A program made the position numbers and the translations under genes. Under the pieces are notes generated by a model. That model was not told where the DNA came from and did not search any database. It was given only the letters and a program-made list of their open reading frames with translations. This document shows positions 45,641 to 54,309 of a DNA stretch of 64,000 bases, piece by piece; position 1 is the stretch's first letter; each line of letters begins with the position of its first letter. Source of the stretch: Mariniflexile litorale (GTDB lineage Bacteria > Bacteroidota > Bacteroidia > Flavobacteriales > Flavobacteriaceae); the NCBI RefSeq assembly GCF_031128465.2, contig NZ_CP155618.1:1435501-1499500 (forward strand), written 5' to 3'.

Positions 45641-45734
45641 CGTCATTGGCGAGGTACGAAGCAATCTCTTAACCAAACTAAAAAAGGTTTCGTATATATT
45701 AAGAGGTTACGTCGTACCTCCCTTGCAATGAGGT
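45641..45734. repeat. Palindromic repeat downstream of tex
   Basis: GAGGTACG (45651-45658) pairs with CGTACCTC (45713-45720), and CATTG (45644-45648) with CAATG (45726-45730). An inner CTCTTA/TAAGAG pair lies at 45666-45671 and 45700-45705. It is a member of the CGTCATTG family and may serve as the tex terminator. Confidence 0.85.
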
Positions 45735-45753
45735 AATACATTTTCTATATTAA

Positions 45754-46257
45754 TTAAGAAGCCATTTTAACAATTAGAGGTTCTGAAATAGCGCTTTTAA
45801 TCAATGTGTGCCATTTTTCAATACGTTGTAATTCAAAATCTTCACTTAAATCGTCATCAATATTAAAAAAATTAAGGATCAGATTGGGCTTTGCTGATGA
45901 TTTATAAACAAATTCTAAGTCTAAACTTTTTAAGAACAGCGATTTATTTGATCCATTATTATAGTTTTTAAGAATGTTACATTGCTTAACTTCATTTAAG
46001 TTAACATCGTTAATAACATGAGATTTATCTGAATTAAATTTTATGTATGTTAAAGTGTTGTTTTTAGTGCTAATGCCAATAAAATTTTTGCGCCAAACTT
46101 CTTTAAGGCTGTATAACAACCCATTATTTTTTACTAAGGCATTGGCTTGTTTTTTTATACTCACTGTGTTTTTTGTTCCATTATAAATGAATAGAAAAAA
46201 AGGAAGGAACACGCTTAAAACCAAAAGCGTAGAAATAAATATTAATGAAATTTTCAT
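45754..46257 (-). CDS. Hypothetical single-pass membrane protein
   Basis: The 167-residue protein has one N-terminal transmembrane helix (about 3-27, ISLIFISTLLVLSVFLPFFLF). A soluble part of mixed beta/alpha character follows (residues 40-165), for example YSLKEVWRKNFIGISTKNNT and NLNEVKQCNILKNYN. No known domain is recognised; a PH-like fold is a guess. It and its small upstream neighbour lie between the tex-linked repeat and a TerB gene, on the minus strand. Confidence 0.6.
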   Translation of the reverse strand: MKISLIFISTLLVLSVFLPFFLFIYNGTKNTVSIKKQANALVKNNGLLYSLKEVWRKNFIGISTKNNTLTYIKFNSDKSHVINDVNLNEVKQCNILKNYNNGSNKSLFLKSLDLEFVYKSSAKPNLILNFFNIDDDLSEDFELQRIEKWHTLIKSAISEPLIVKMAS

Positions 46258-46345
46258 CTTATATGTTTTAAATTAATTTTTTTGAATAGGTAAATAAGCC
46301 AGTAAAATACTTTATGGCTATGGGTCAATTCACTAAAATTAATGG

Positions 46346-46690
46346 CTACAAGAACGAATGGAACGGGTAAATAATACTCCGGGTCGTTAAATTTAAATCG
46401 ATAAAGTCGCAAACCTTTAAATACTGCAATTCATTTTCAAAAACCGTTTTATTTGAAGTGTTTTTGGTGTAAAAACGATTTTCGGTGGGTGGTTCTTTGT
46501 CCTTCTCAAAACTTACTAATTCTTGAAAAGAATTATTGGTGGTAATGGCTAAGGCATTGAAAGAATGATCAATTTTAACATCATGTGTCGTTGGAATTTT
46601 TTTTATAGCTAAATCGCCTCCCGTTTCAGAAAGAAACAAGGAGAATAAACTTAACGCAAGCGTTAAAAGTAAACTGTTAAACTTTAGCAT
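46346..46690 (-). CDS. Hypothetical small exported protein
   Basis: The 114-residue protein has a hydrophobic N-terminal signal (MLKFNSLLLTLALSLFSLFLS) and a short mature part without known motifs (about 24-114); the single Cys is in LQYLKVCDFIDLNL. It precedes the 167-residue membrane protein on the same strand (gap 88 bases). I recognise no family and cannot exclude a chance ORF, though the signal peptide and codon use look genuine. Confidence 0.5.
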   Translation of the reverse strand: MLKFNSLLLTLALSLFSLFLSETGGDLAIKKIPTTHDVKIDHSFNALAITTNNSFQELVSFEKDKEPPTENRFYTKNTSNKTVFENELQYLKVCDFIDLNLTTRSIIYPFHSFL

Positions 46691-46759
46691 TTAATAAAAA
46701 TTACAAAGTGTAAATGTATAAATAAAGCTTGTTAAAAAATTAATAAAATTTTATAAATA

Positions 46760-46790
46760 AAAAATGCGAACCTTTTAGGGTCGCATTTTA
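46760..46790. terminator. Terminator between the TerB gene and the small exported protein
   Basis: AAAATGCGA and TCGCATTTT pair around a short loop with an internal CC/GG, with A/T flanks on both sides. It suits the minus-strand terB-like gene just upstream. Confidence 0.75.
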
Positions 46791-46810
46791 TTTTATAAAA
46801 CAAGTGTAAA

Positions 46811-47242
46811 TTACTTGTTCATGTTTTTCATTTCATTAGTAAAAGTATCTAAATCGACAGCATTACTTACTAATGTTAAGGCTTTATCAACAATATATTT
46901 TACATTTTCTGGATGAAATCCTAAACCAACACTAATTTTCCTAAGTAAAACTTCTTCATTATCACCTTTTATATGGTCTACATAAACCATACGTGCTAAA
47001 TCGTATAAACGCTCTAAACGTCTATCATAATCATGTGGTGGATTAATAGGATGTGATTTATAATCTTGTAAAATAATTTTATAATCTCCTTCACTAATAT
47101 CTAAATTACGGGCTAATCGGTCTAAAAACGCTTTTTCTTCCTCAGAAATCACACCGTCATCCATCGCAACACGTACAATAGACGCAAAATGGTCTTCATT
47201 ACGCTTTTTAAATCCACTATCAAATAAATCTGAAAACGACAT
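46811..47242 (-). CDS. TerB-family protein
   Basis: The 143-residue all-helical protein is of the TerB family. VAMDDGVISEEEKAFLDRLA (about residues 25-44) carries the acidic motif seen in TerB, where it binds metal, and NLDISEGDYKIILQDY follows. TerB proteins are associated with tellurite and stress resistance, but isolated TerB genes also occur in many genomes with unknown roles. No other ter genes are adjacent. A related TerB domain is fused to a J domain about 12 kb away in this window (34711-35445). Confidence 0.85.
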   Translation of the reverse strand: MSFSDLFDSGFKKRNEDHFASIVRVAMDDGVISEEEKAFLDRLARNLDISEGDYKIILQDYKSHPINPPHDYDRRLERLYDLARMVYVDHIKGDNEEVLLRKISVGLGFHPENVKYIVDKALTLVSNAVDLDTFTNEMKNMNK

Positions 47243-47625
47243 ATCTTTTTTGTTTTAAGTGTGCAAACCTACATATTTTTTTCGTTTTTTTTATACTTGT
47301 TAAAGTGAAAAAAATATTAAAATAATTCCTTTAATGTAAGTTATTCAATAGAAATCATTTTAAAAAAAATATCAAAGTACTTTTTTTAGTATTTTCCACG
47401 AAGGTGAGTTACATTTTCTATTATACCTTTTTAAAAAGGATGAAGCTACCAATACAGAGCATTTTCGTTTTTTTATTTGAAAATACTGATACTAAAATTG
47501 CTAATGTGTGCGCCATATAAAATAATAACATTTTAACAAAGTAAAAAACATTTGCGAATTTTTAGCAAAACATTTTTAAAATAATTCTAAACCGTATATT
47601 TGCAGTCTTAAAACCCTATTGTTAG
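47243..47625. other. AT-rich intergenic region upstream of mfd
   Basis: About 380 bases between the divergent terB-like and mfd genes. Apart from the mfd -7 element (47595-47602) nothing is recognised: no ORF, RNA gene or repeat. Confidence 0.5.
47595..47602 (+). promoter_or_regulatory. -7 promoter element of mfd
   Basis: TATATTTG is a full TAnnTTTG match, 23 bases before the GTG start. The -33 element is weak. Confidence 0.55.
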
Positions 47626-50600
47626 GTGAGTAAAACCATATTATCTCAAACCTATGTACAGACTTTGCAAATGCAAAATCTGCAAAATTCTATTACCCAA
47701 ACTAAAAGTAGAGTTCATTTAAAAGGACTTGTCGGTTCATCATTTTCCTTTGTAATTGCCAGTATTTTTAACCAAAACGACTTGCCTTTTTTATTGGTTT
47801 TTAACGATAAAGAAGAAGCCGCTTTCTATTTAAATGACCTAGAGCAACTTTGTAGTGATAAAGATGTATTGTTTTATCCAGGCAGTTACCGTAGGCCTTA
47901 TCAAATAGAAGAAACCGACAATGCTAATGTGTTATTGCGTGCTGAGGTATTGAATCGTATAAATTCACGTAAAAAACCGGCGATTATTGTTACTTACCCC
48001 GATGCGCTTTTCGAGCAAGTGGTTACTAGAAAAGAATTAGAACGTAACACTTTAAAAGTATCGGTAAAGGATAAACTATCTATCGATTTTGTAAATGAAG
48101 TCCTGTTTGAATACCAATTTAAACGCGTTGATTTTGTTACCGAACCAGGAGAGTTTTCTGTTCGTGGGGGTATTGTTGATGTGTTTTCATTTGCAAATGA
48201 TACGCCTTATCGTATTGAATTTTTTGGAGATGAAGTTGATAGCATTCGAACTTTTGATGTCGAAACCCAACTTTCTATAGAACAAACCAATAAAATTAAT
48301 ATCATTCCCAACGTAGCTAATAAGCTACTGCAAGAAAGTCGCCAGAGTTTTTTGCAATACATGGCTCAAAAAACAGTGGTTTGTTTTAAAAATGTCGATT
48401 TATTCTTTTCAAGAATAGATGATTTTTACAGTAAAGCCGAAGATGCTTTTAAAACCTTGTCTTCAGAAATAAAACATGCACCACCAGAAGAGTTATTTTG
48501 TAATTCAACCATATTAAAAAGACAATTACTTGATTTTTCAATAATCGAATTTGGAACAACAACATTTATTAATAGTACCGTCATTGCAAGAGAAACGAAG
48601 CAACCTGTTTCTAATGGAGAGATTGCTTCGTCGAAAGCCACTCACAATGACGAAATAGTTTTTAATACAACACCACAACCTTCTTTTAATAAACAATTTG
48701 ATTTGTTAATTGAAGATTTAAATACGAATCACGATAAAGGATATACCAATTATATTGCCTGCGTAAGTGAGCAACAAGCCAAACGATTCCACGATATTTT
48801 TGATGATTCGCATCTAGAAGTAAAACCTTACAAGGCTATAGTACTCTCGTTACATCAAGGTTTTATAGATCACGATAATCAAATAGTTTGTTATACCGAT
48901 CATCAAATTTTTGAACGTTACCATAAGTTTCATGTAAAAAATGGCTATGCCAAAAAACAAGCCATCACTTTAAAAGAACTTACCAATTTAGATATTGGCG
49001 ATTATGTTACGCATATCGATCATGGTATTGGACGTTTTGGTGGCCTTCAAAAAATAGATGTTGAAGGTAAAAAACAAGAAGCCATTAAATTAGTTTATGG
49101 AGAGCGCGATGTACTTTATTTAAGCATACACTCGTTACATAAAATAACTAAGTTTAATGGTAAAGACGGAAAACCTCCAAAAATTTATAAACTTGGTAGT
49201 ACCGCTTGGAAAACGCTTAAAGAAAAAACAAAATCAAGAGTAAAGCATATTGCGTTCAATCTTATAAAATTATACGCCAAACGTAAAACTGAAAAAGGTT
49301 ATCAATACAACCCCGATAGTTATATGCAACACGAGTTGGAGGCCTCTTTTATTTATGAAGATACACCCGATCAAAGTACGGCTACCGCCGATATTAAAGC
49401 CGATATGGAAAGTGAACGCCCCATGGATCGTTTAATTTGTGGTGATGTAGGCTTTGGCAAAACAGAAGTTGCCATTCGTGCAGCATTTAAAGCGGTTGAT
49501 AATGGCAAACAAGTAGCCGTTTTAGTACCAACAACTATTTTGGCGTATCAACATTCTAGAACTTTTGCAGAACGTTTAAAAGATTTCCCAGTAACGGTAG
49601 ATTATGTAAACCGTTTTAGAACCGCTAAAGAAAAACGCGAAACACTTGAAAAATTAGAAAATGGTAGCGTCGATATTATTATTGGAACGCATCAACTGGT
49701 AAATAAATCTGTGAAATTTAAGGATCTAGGATTGCTTATTGTTGATGAAGAACAAAAGTTCGGCGTAGCAGTAAAAGAAAAACTAAAAACACTAAAAGAC
49801 AATGTAGATGTGTTAACACTAACGGCTACACCTATACCTAGAACACTTCAGTTTAGTTTAATGGCGGCACGTGATTTATCCGTTATCACAACACCGCCAC
49901 CAAACCGCTACCCTATTGAAAGTCATGTGATTCGTTTTAACGAAGAAGACATTCGGGATGCGGTGAGTTATGAAATTGAACGCGGCGGACAAATTTTCTT
50001 CATTCATAACCGTATAGAAAATATCAAAGAAGTGGCAGGCTTGATTCAACGGTTGGTACCCGATGCTAAAATTGGTATTGGGCACGGACAATTGGATGGC
50101 AAAAAGTTAGAAGAACTCATGCTCTCTTTTATGAATGGGGCTTTTGATGTTCTGGTAAGTACCACCATTGTTGAAAGTGGCTTAGATGTTCCAAACGCCA
50201 ACACCATTTTCATCAACAATGCTAATAATTTCGGTTTGAGTGATTTGCATCAAATGCGTGGTCGTGTAGGGCGTAGTAACAAAAAAGCATTTTGTTATTT
50301 TATAACTCCAGAGTATTCAGCAATGACTGATGATGCTCGAAAACGTATCACAGCATTAGAGCAATTTACTGAGCTTGGAAGTGGTTTTAATATTGCGATG
50401 AAAGATTTAGAAATTCGTGGTGCAGGCGATTTATTGGGCGGTGAACAAAGCGGGTTTATAAACGAAATAGGCTTCGATACGTATCAAAAAATATTAAACG
50501 AAGCCATTGAAGAACTCAAAGAAAATGAGTTTAAAGATTTATATGAAGATAATGCTATCGAAAAAGTATATGTAAAAGATGTAACAATTGATTCGGATTT

Positions 50601-51036
50601 TGAGTTGCTGTTCCCAGACGATTATGTGAATAATATAGCCGAACGATTAAGCTTGTATACTAAACTTAACGATATAAAAACGGAAGCCGAATTACAAAAA
50701 TTTGAAGCCGAATTAATCGATCGTTTTGGTGAATTACCGAAACAAGTAATCGGTTTACTAAATAGTGTTCAAATAAAATGGATTGCCACCAAAGCAGGCT
50801 TTGAAAAAATTGTAATGAAACAAGGTAAACTCATTGGTTATTTTATAAACGACCAACAAAGCAGTTTCTACCAAAGCACTAATTTTACACGGGTGCTTCA
50901 GTTTGTTCAATCAAATTCAAGCATCTGTAAAATGAAAGAGAAACAAACTCGAAACGGTTTGCGCTTAATGCTAACATTTGAAAATATTAAATCGGTAAAA
51001 CAAGCGTTAAATGTATTACAACCCATTGCGGTGTAA
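47626..51036 (+). CDS. mfd: Transcription-repair coupling factor Mfd
   Basis: Displaces stalled RNA polymerase and recruits UvrABC. It is 1136 residues long. The start is GTG (47626) because an in-frame stop lies just before it. The UvrB-like region covers about 1-310 (EPGEFSVRGGIVDVFSF). The RNA-polymerase-interaction domain is at about 450-515 (LDIGDYVTHIDHGIGRFGGL). Helicase motifs include GDVGFGKTEVA (about 606-616) and VDEEQKFGV (about 706-714). The TRG motif region includes LHQMRGRVGRSNK. A repeat-derived in-frame insertion sits at about residues 318-343, in the linker after the UvrB-like part. The catalytic motifs are intact. Confidence 0.97.
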   Translation: MSKTILSQTYVQTLQMQNLQNSITQTKSRVHLKGLVGSSFSFVIASIFNQNDLPFLLVFNDKEEAAFYLNDLEQLCSDKDVLFYPGSYRRPYQIEETDNANVLLRAEVLNRINSRKKPAIIVTYPDALFEQVVTRKELERNTLKVSVKDKLSIDFVNEVLFEYQFKRVDFVTEPGEFSVRGGIVDVFSFANDTPYRIEFFGDEVDSIRTFDVETQLSIEQTNKINIIPNVANKLLQESRQSFLQYMAQKTVVCFKNVDLFFSRIDDFYSKAEDAFKTLSSEIKHAPPEELFCNSTILKRQLLDFSIIEFGTTTFINSTVIARETKQPVSNGEIASSKATHNDEIVFNTTPQPSFNKQFDLLIEDLNTNHDKGYTNYIACVSEQQAKRFHDIFDDSHLEVKPYKAIVLSLHQGFIDHDNQIVCYTDHQIFERYHKFHVKNGYAKKQAITLKELTNLDIGDYVTHIDHGIGRFGGLQKIDVEGKKQEAIKLVYGERDVLYLSIHSLHKITKFNGKDGKPPKIYKLGSTAWKTLKEKTKSRVKHIAFNLIKLYAKRKTEKGYQYNPDSYMQHELEASFIYEDTPDQSTATADIKADMESERPMDRLICGDVGFGKTEVAIRAAFKAVDNGKQVAVLVPTTILAYQHSRTFAERLKDFPVTVDYVNRFRTAKEKRETLEKLENGSVDIIIGTHQLVNKSVKFKDLGLLIVDEEQKFGVAVKEKLKTLKDNVDVLTLTATPIPRTLQFSLMAARDLSVITTPPPNRYPIESHVIRFNEEDIRDAVSYEIERGGQIFFIHNRIENIKEVAGLIQRLVPDAKIGIGHGQLDGKKLEELMLSFMNGAFDVLVSTTIVESGLDVPNANTIFINNANNFGLSDLHQMRGRVGRSNKKAFCYFITPEYSAMTDDARKRITALEQFTELGSGFNIAMKDLEIRGAGDLLGGEQSGFINEIGFDTYQKILNEAIEELKENEFKDLYEDNAIEKVYVKDVTIDSDFELLFPDDYVNNIAERLSLYTKLNDIKTEAELQKFEAELIDRFGELPKQVIGLLNSVQIKWIATKAGFEKIVMKQGKLIGYFINDQQSSFYQSTNFTRVLQFVQSNSSICKMKEKQTRNGLRLMLTFENIKSVKQALNVLQPIAV
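48579..48652. repeat. Palindromic repeat inserted in frame in the mfd coding sequence
   Basis: CGTCATTG (48579-48586) and CAATGACG (48645-48652) are perfect outer arms; CGAAGCAA (48596-48603) and TTGCTTCG (48623-48630) are perfect inner arms. The layout is the same as the intergenic copies at 12259 and 45641. It encodes about 25 residues (VIARETKQPVSNGEIASSKA...) with no stop, so mfd stays open. Confidence 0.85.
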
Positions 51037-51099
51037 TTATTGTGCTTATATAAAAACCTTAAGCTCGGATGCTTTTGAAACTTTGAAACTTTGAAAAAC

Positions 51100-52425
51100 A
51101 TGTTATTTAAGATTGTTGCATTATTAATACTATTACCACAAATACTTTTGGCTCAACACACCATTAAAGGTGTGTTTTCGCCAGCAAATGATTATAAAGT
51201 GGTTTTATTGTATAAAGTAACGCCAACCGTGTCAGAATACATTACAAATGCAGAGATTCAAAAAGACGGTAGCTTTCAATTTCAATTAGACACTTCTGCT
51301 AAAACGGGTATATACAGAATTGTTTATGCGGTTCCACAAGAAGACTTTAATTTTGATGTTATTTACAACGGAAAGGAAGATATTGCGCTTACTTTTAATA
51401 CTGAAACTGGCATTTTGTTTAAATCATCAACCGAAAATAAATTACTATCATCTTATACAAGCAGTATGTCTGCTATTACCCAAAGTATCAACAACTATTT
51501 TAGAGAAGGCCGTAAAGATACTTTGGCTTTGAGGGCTATTTTTAAAACACAACGTGAAACACAAATTCGCTACGAAAAACAGGCAGAAAACACCATAGCA
51601 TTACATTTTATAAAAGCAAATAAACCATATATTCCTAAAAAGTATGAAGATGTTAAAACCTATGTAAAAAATTTAAAAAACCGTTATTTTGACAATATAG
51701 ATTTTAATAATAAAACACTTCAAAGTTCTAGTTTTTTACAGGAAAGAATGCTTAATTATGTCTTTGGAATATCGACTGAAGGTAAAGACGAGATTACCAA
51801 TTATAAAAATAATATTGACGTATTCTATAGTGCTATAAAAACCATACCAGCCAGCATTAAGCGTATTCTATTGGTAGACTTATGGCAAGAAATGGTAGAT
51901 TTAAGATTAGAACCAGTTGCAAATCATATCTCTAAAAATTATTTATTAAACATTGCTAATCTTTTAAAAGATAAAGAACTAGTTGACACTTTAACACGAT
52001 ACAGTAATTTGTCTATTGGTCATAAAGCACCTGATTTCCCCATTTTAATAGAAAGCAATAACAAGAAAGAAATAATAAGACTAAGTGAATTAAATAATGC
52101 AGAAAAATACATTATTGTTTTTTGGAGCAGTACCTGTTCACATTGTTTAGAAGAAATTCCGCAGTTACATACGTTTGTTAAATCGCGTATAAAAAGTAAA
52201 TTAAAGGTTATCGCCATCGGTTTAGAAGACGATAATAAAGCTTGGAAAGAAAAGATTAAAAATTACCCAGAGTTTCTTCACGTACTTGGGTTGGGTAAAT
52301 GGGATAATAAGATAGGAAACGATTATGATGTAACGGCTACTCCAGCTTATTTTGTGCTCGATAAAAACAAAAATATTATTGAAAAGCCTGATAGTTTTGA
52401 AGCTTTAAAAATATCTTTTAAGTAA
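51100..52425 (+). CDS. TlpA-like thioredoxin-family protein
   Basis: The protein is about 441 residues from ATG 51100; the frame also opens at a TTG at 51091. It has a signal peptide (about 1-18, ending LLAQ) and an N-terminal beta-sandwich domain (about 20-110, HTIKGVFSPANDYKVVLLYKV) of the type found before TlpA domains in this phylum. A C-terminal thioredoxin-fold domain (about 305-440) has the active site WSSTCSHCLEEIPQ (CxxC). It is likely a periplasmic thiol-disulfide reductase for cytochrome or protein maturation. It follows mfd on the same strand by 63 bases. Confidence 0.9.
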   Translation: MLFKIVALLILLPQILLAQHTIKGVFSPANDYKVVLLYKVTPTVSEYITNAEIQKDGSFQFQLDTSAKTGIYRIVYAVPQEDFNFDVIYNGKEDIALTFNTETGILFKSSTENKLLSSYTSSMSAITQSINNYFREGRKDTLALRAIFKTQRETQIRYEKQAENTIALHFIKANKPYIPKKYEDVKTYVKNLKNRYFDNIDFNNKTLQSSSFLQERMLNYVFGISTEGKDEITNYKNNIDVFYSAIKTIPASIKRILLVDLWQEMVDLRLEPVANHISKNYLLNIANLLKDKELVDTLTRYSNLSIGHKAPDFPILIESNNKKEIIRLSELNNAEKYIIVFWSSTCSHCLEEIPQLHTFVKSRIKSKLKVIAIGLEDDNKAWKEKIKNYPEFLHVLGLGKWDNKIGNDYDVTATPAYFVLDKNKNIIEKPDSFEALKISFK

Positions 52426-52548
52426 AATTAAATCGATTAAACGCACATAAATCAGTCTAAATTCACTTTTTTTTAACTTTAAGTTAAAAAAACATTAGGT
52501 TATAAGTTTTGAATTTATATATTCGCAGCTAACCAATACATTATTAAA

Positions 52549-53079
52549 ATGAAAAGAATTACTCAATTAAGCTGTTTATTATTTGTATCTCTATTTATTA
52601 TTTCATGTTCTAAAGATGATGATGACAAAAAAAGCGAAGTTTTTTCTAATACCATGGAATACGATGGTGTTACATCTGTTATAAATGAGGCTTTGATAGA
52701 AGATTATGGTGATAATGGAGAAGGTTATTATAACTATGATTTCATTTTAACTGGTACAACAACTGAAGGTGCTGTTTTTTATTTTTATGTAGAATTATAT
52801 TCTAAAGGTATTGAATCATTTAAAATAGGTACTTTTGAATATTATAACAATGGCGAAGAAACTACAGAGGAGTTACCAAATTATTACTACACCTATGCAG
52901 ATTTTGCTGATGAGGATAATGATGAATATTATCAAGTAGAAACTGGAAACATAAAAGTTTCTGGAAGTGGTACTAATTTCTCTATAAGTGGAGATTTGAC
53001 TTTGGATAATGGTGAAGTCGTGAAAATTAGTTATAAAGGTGAATTTTCTATTGAAGATGAAACGGACAATGAATTTTAA
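52549..53079 (+). CDS. Hypothetical Asp-rich lipoprotein
   Basis: The 176-residue protein has a lipoprotein signal (CLLFVSLFIISC, acylated Cys about residue 20) directly followed by an acidic KDDDDKK tail, a common surface-export signal for lipoproteins in this phylum. The mature region is rich in Tyr, Glu and Asp with beta-strand character (about 30-170). No named family is recognised. It stands alone with a terminator downstream, shared with the convergent YraN gene. Confidence 0.72.
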   Translation: MKRITQLSCLLFVSLFIISCSKDDDDKKSEVFSNTMEYDGVTSVINEALIEDYGDNGEGYYNYDFILTGTTTEGAVFYFYVELYSKGIESFKIGTFEYYNNGEETTEELPNYYYTYADFADEDNDEYYQVETGNIKVSGSGTNFSISGDLTLDNGEVVKISYKGEFSIEDETDNEF

Positions 53080-53109
53080 GTCATATTTAAAATTTGACTA
53101 ATAATAATT

Positions 53110-53136
53110 AAAACCTCTTATTTATAAGGGGTTTTT
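53110..53136. terminator. Terminator between the lipoprotein and yraN
   Basis: AAAACCTCTTA and TAAGGGGTTTT form a stem with one mismatch-type wobble, followed by Ts on the plus strand. Confidence 0.7.
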
Positions 53137-53152
53137 TATATTCTAATACCTG

Positions 53153-53512
53153 TTAAAAATGATAAAAAGCATTTTCTAAATGCTCAATTTGAAATGCTTT
53201 TCCTTGTTTTACAATCGCAATAATATCAAAACGCACCTCCACTTCTAGCCCGTTTACAATGACGTATTCATCAACCGCTTTAACCAAGCGTTGTATTTGC
53301 TTTGGTTTAACAAAGTCTTGCGGATTTCCAAAATCAATAGTCGAACGTGTTTTTACTTCAATTATGGCTAGTATATTGCCTTTCTTAGCAATAATATCAA
53401 CTTCCGCTTTATCAAATCTATAATTTCTTTCAACAATATCGTAAGCGTTTTTCAATAGAAAATCGACGGCTAGTTCTTCTCCTTTTTTGCCAAGTTCATT
53501 GTGTTTTGCCAT
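53153..53512 (-). CDS. YraN-family (UPF0102) endonuclease-like protein
   Basis: The 119-residue protein is of the UPF0102 family, related to restriction-endonuclease-fold nucleases. GEELAVDFLLKNAYDIVERN (about residues 11-30) and DKAEVDIIAKKGNILAIIEVKTRS (about 34-57) carry the D-E-x-K nuclease motif. The C-terminal VEVRFDIIAIV is also conserved. The substrate in vivo is not known; a Holliday-junction or DNA-uptake role has been suggested for relatives. It is divergent from the DtxR gene. Confidence 0.9.
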   Translation of the reverse strand: MAKHNELGKKGEELAVDFLLKNAYDIVERNYRFDKAEVDIIAKKGNILAIIEVKTRSTIDFGNPQDFVKPKQIQRLVKAVDEYVIVNGLEVEVRFDIIAIVKQGKAFQIEHLENAFYHF

Positions 53513-53607
53513 ACTTTGTTTCCTAATAATTCAGGAATCTAAATTTTAAAAACTAAAGTACATAAAAATTAATTTACTTTCTATTTTTAGTCTTGTCTAA
53601 AAAAATA

Positions 53608-53637
53608 TTTACTTTTAAGTAAAATTTATTATATTTG
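53608..53637 (+). promoter_or_regulatory. Promoter with overlapping palindrome upstream of the DtxR gene
   Basis: TTTACTT (53608-53614) and AAGTAAA (53617-53623) are perfect inverted repeats around TT. TATATTTG at 53630-53637 is the -7 element, 17 bases before the ATG. A palindrome placed over the promoter core suits autorepression by a metal-dependent repressor of the DtxR family. Confidence 0.62.
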
Positions 53638-53654
53638 TAGCCTAAAGTTAAAAC

Positions 53655-54308
53655 ATGATCACATTATCTGAAGAAAATTATTTAAAAGCTATTTACCATT
53701 TAGGTAAACAAGGTGTAGCAGCTGTAAGTACTAATGCTATAGCCGAAAAGATAGAGTCTAAAGCATCTTCGGTAACCGATATGGTAAAAAAACTAGCCGA
53801 TAAAAATTTAGCGCATTACATAAAATATCAAGGAGTTAGTTTAACTAAAGATGGCCGTTTGGCTGCCGCTTTAGTGGTTAGAAAGCATAGGCTTTGGGAG
53901 GTTTTTTTAGTTGAAAAGCTCAATTTTTCTTGGGATGAGGTACATGATGTCGCAGAACAGTTAGAACATATCAAATCCTTAAAATTGGTAAATGAATTGG
54001 ATGCCTTTTTAGGATTTCCAACTCACGACCCACATGGCGATCCTATTCCGGATAAAGAAGGAAATTATGCACCAACCAAAAGTATTAACATTCTAGATAT
54101 AGAAGTTGGTGCTGAAGGTGTTTTGGCGCTTGTTAAAGATTCATCGGATGTGTTTTTAAAATATTTAAATAAAAATAATTTGGCTTTGGGCGATGTTATC
54201 AAAGTTTTAGAATTTGAACCTTTTGACGATTCGGTTACCATTCAAACTAAAAGCAAACAAATTATTATCTCTAAAGAAGTTGCTAAAAATTTATACTTAA
54301 GTCAATAA
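53655..54308 (+). CDS. DtxR/MntR-family metal-dependent repressor
   Basis: The 217-residue repressor has an N-terminal winged helix (about 3-62, EENYLKAIYHLGKQ and TDMVKKLADKNLAHY). The metal-binding dimerisation domain (about 65-140) has RKHRLWEVFLVEKLNF, VAEQLEHI and PTHDPHGDPIP. A C-terminal FeoA/SH3-like domain (about 150-217) ends KNLYLSQ. It represses iron or manganese uptake when the metal is bound. It is the first gene of a run (1-base gap, then membrane fusion protein, split FeoB) and likely controls it. Fe versus Mn preference is not decided here. Confidence 0.94.
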   Translation: MITLSEENYLKAIYHLGKQGVAAVSTNAIAEKIESKASSVTDMVKKLADKNLAHYIKYQGVSLTKDGRLAAALVVRKHRLWEVFLVEKLNFSWDEVHDVAEQLEHIKSLKLVNELDAFLGFPTHDPHGDPIPDKEGNYAPTKSINILDIEVGAEGVLALVKDSSDVFLKYLNKNNLALGDVIKVLEFEPFDDSVTIQTKSKQIIISKEVAKNLYLSQ

Positions 54309-54309
54309 T

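Noticed and set aside
46811-47242. Part of a tellurite-resistance (ter) operon
   Set aside because: Only a lone TerB-like gene is present, with no TerC, TerD or related genes nearby.
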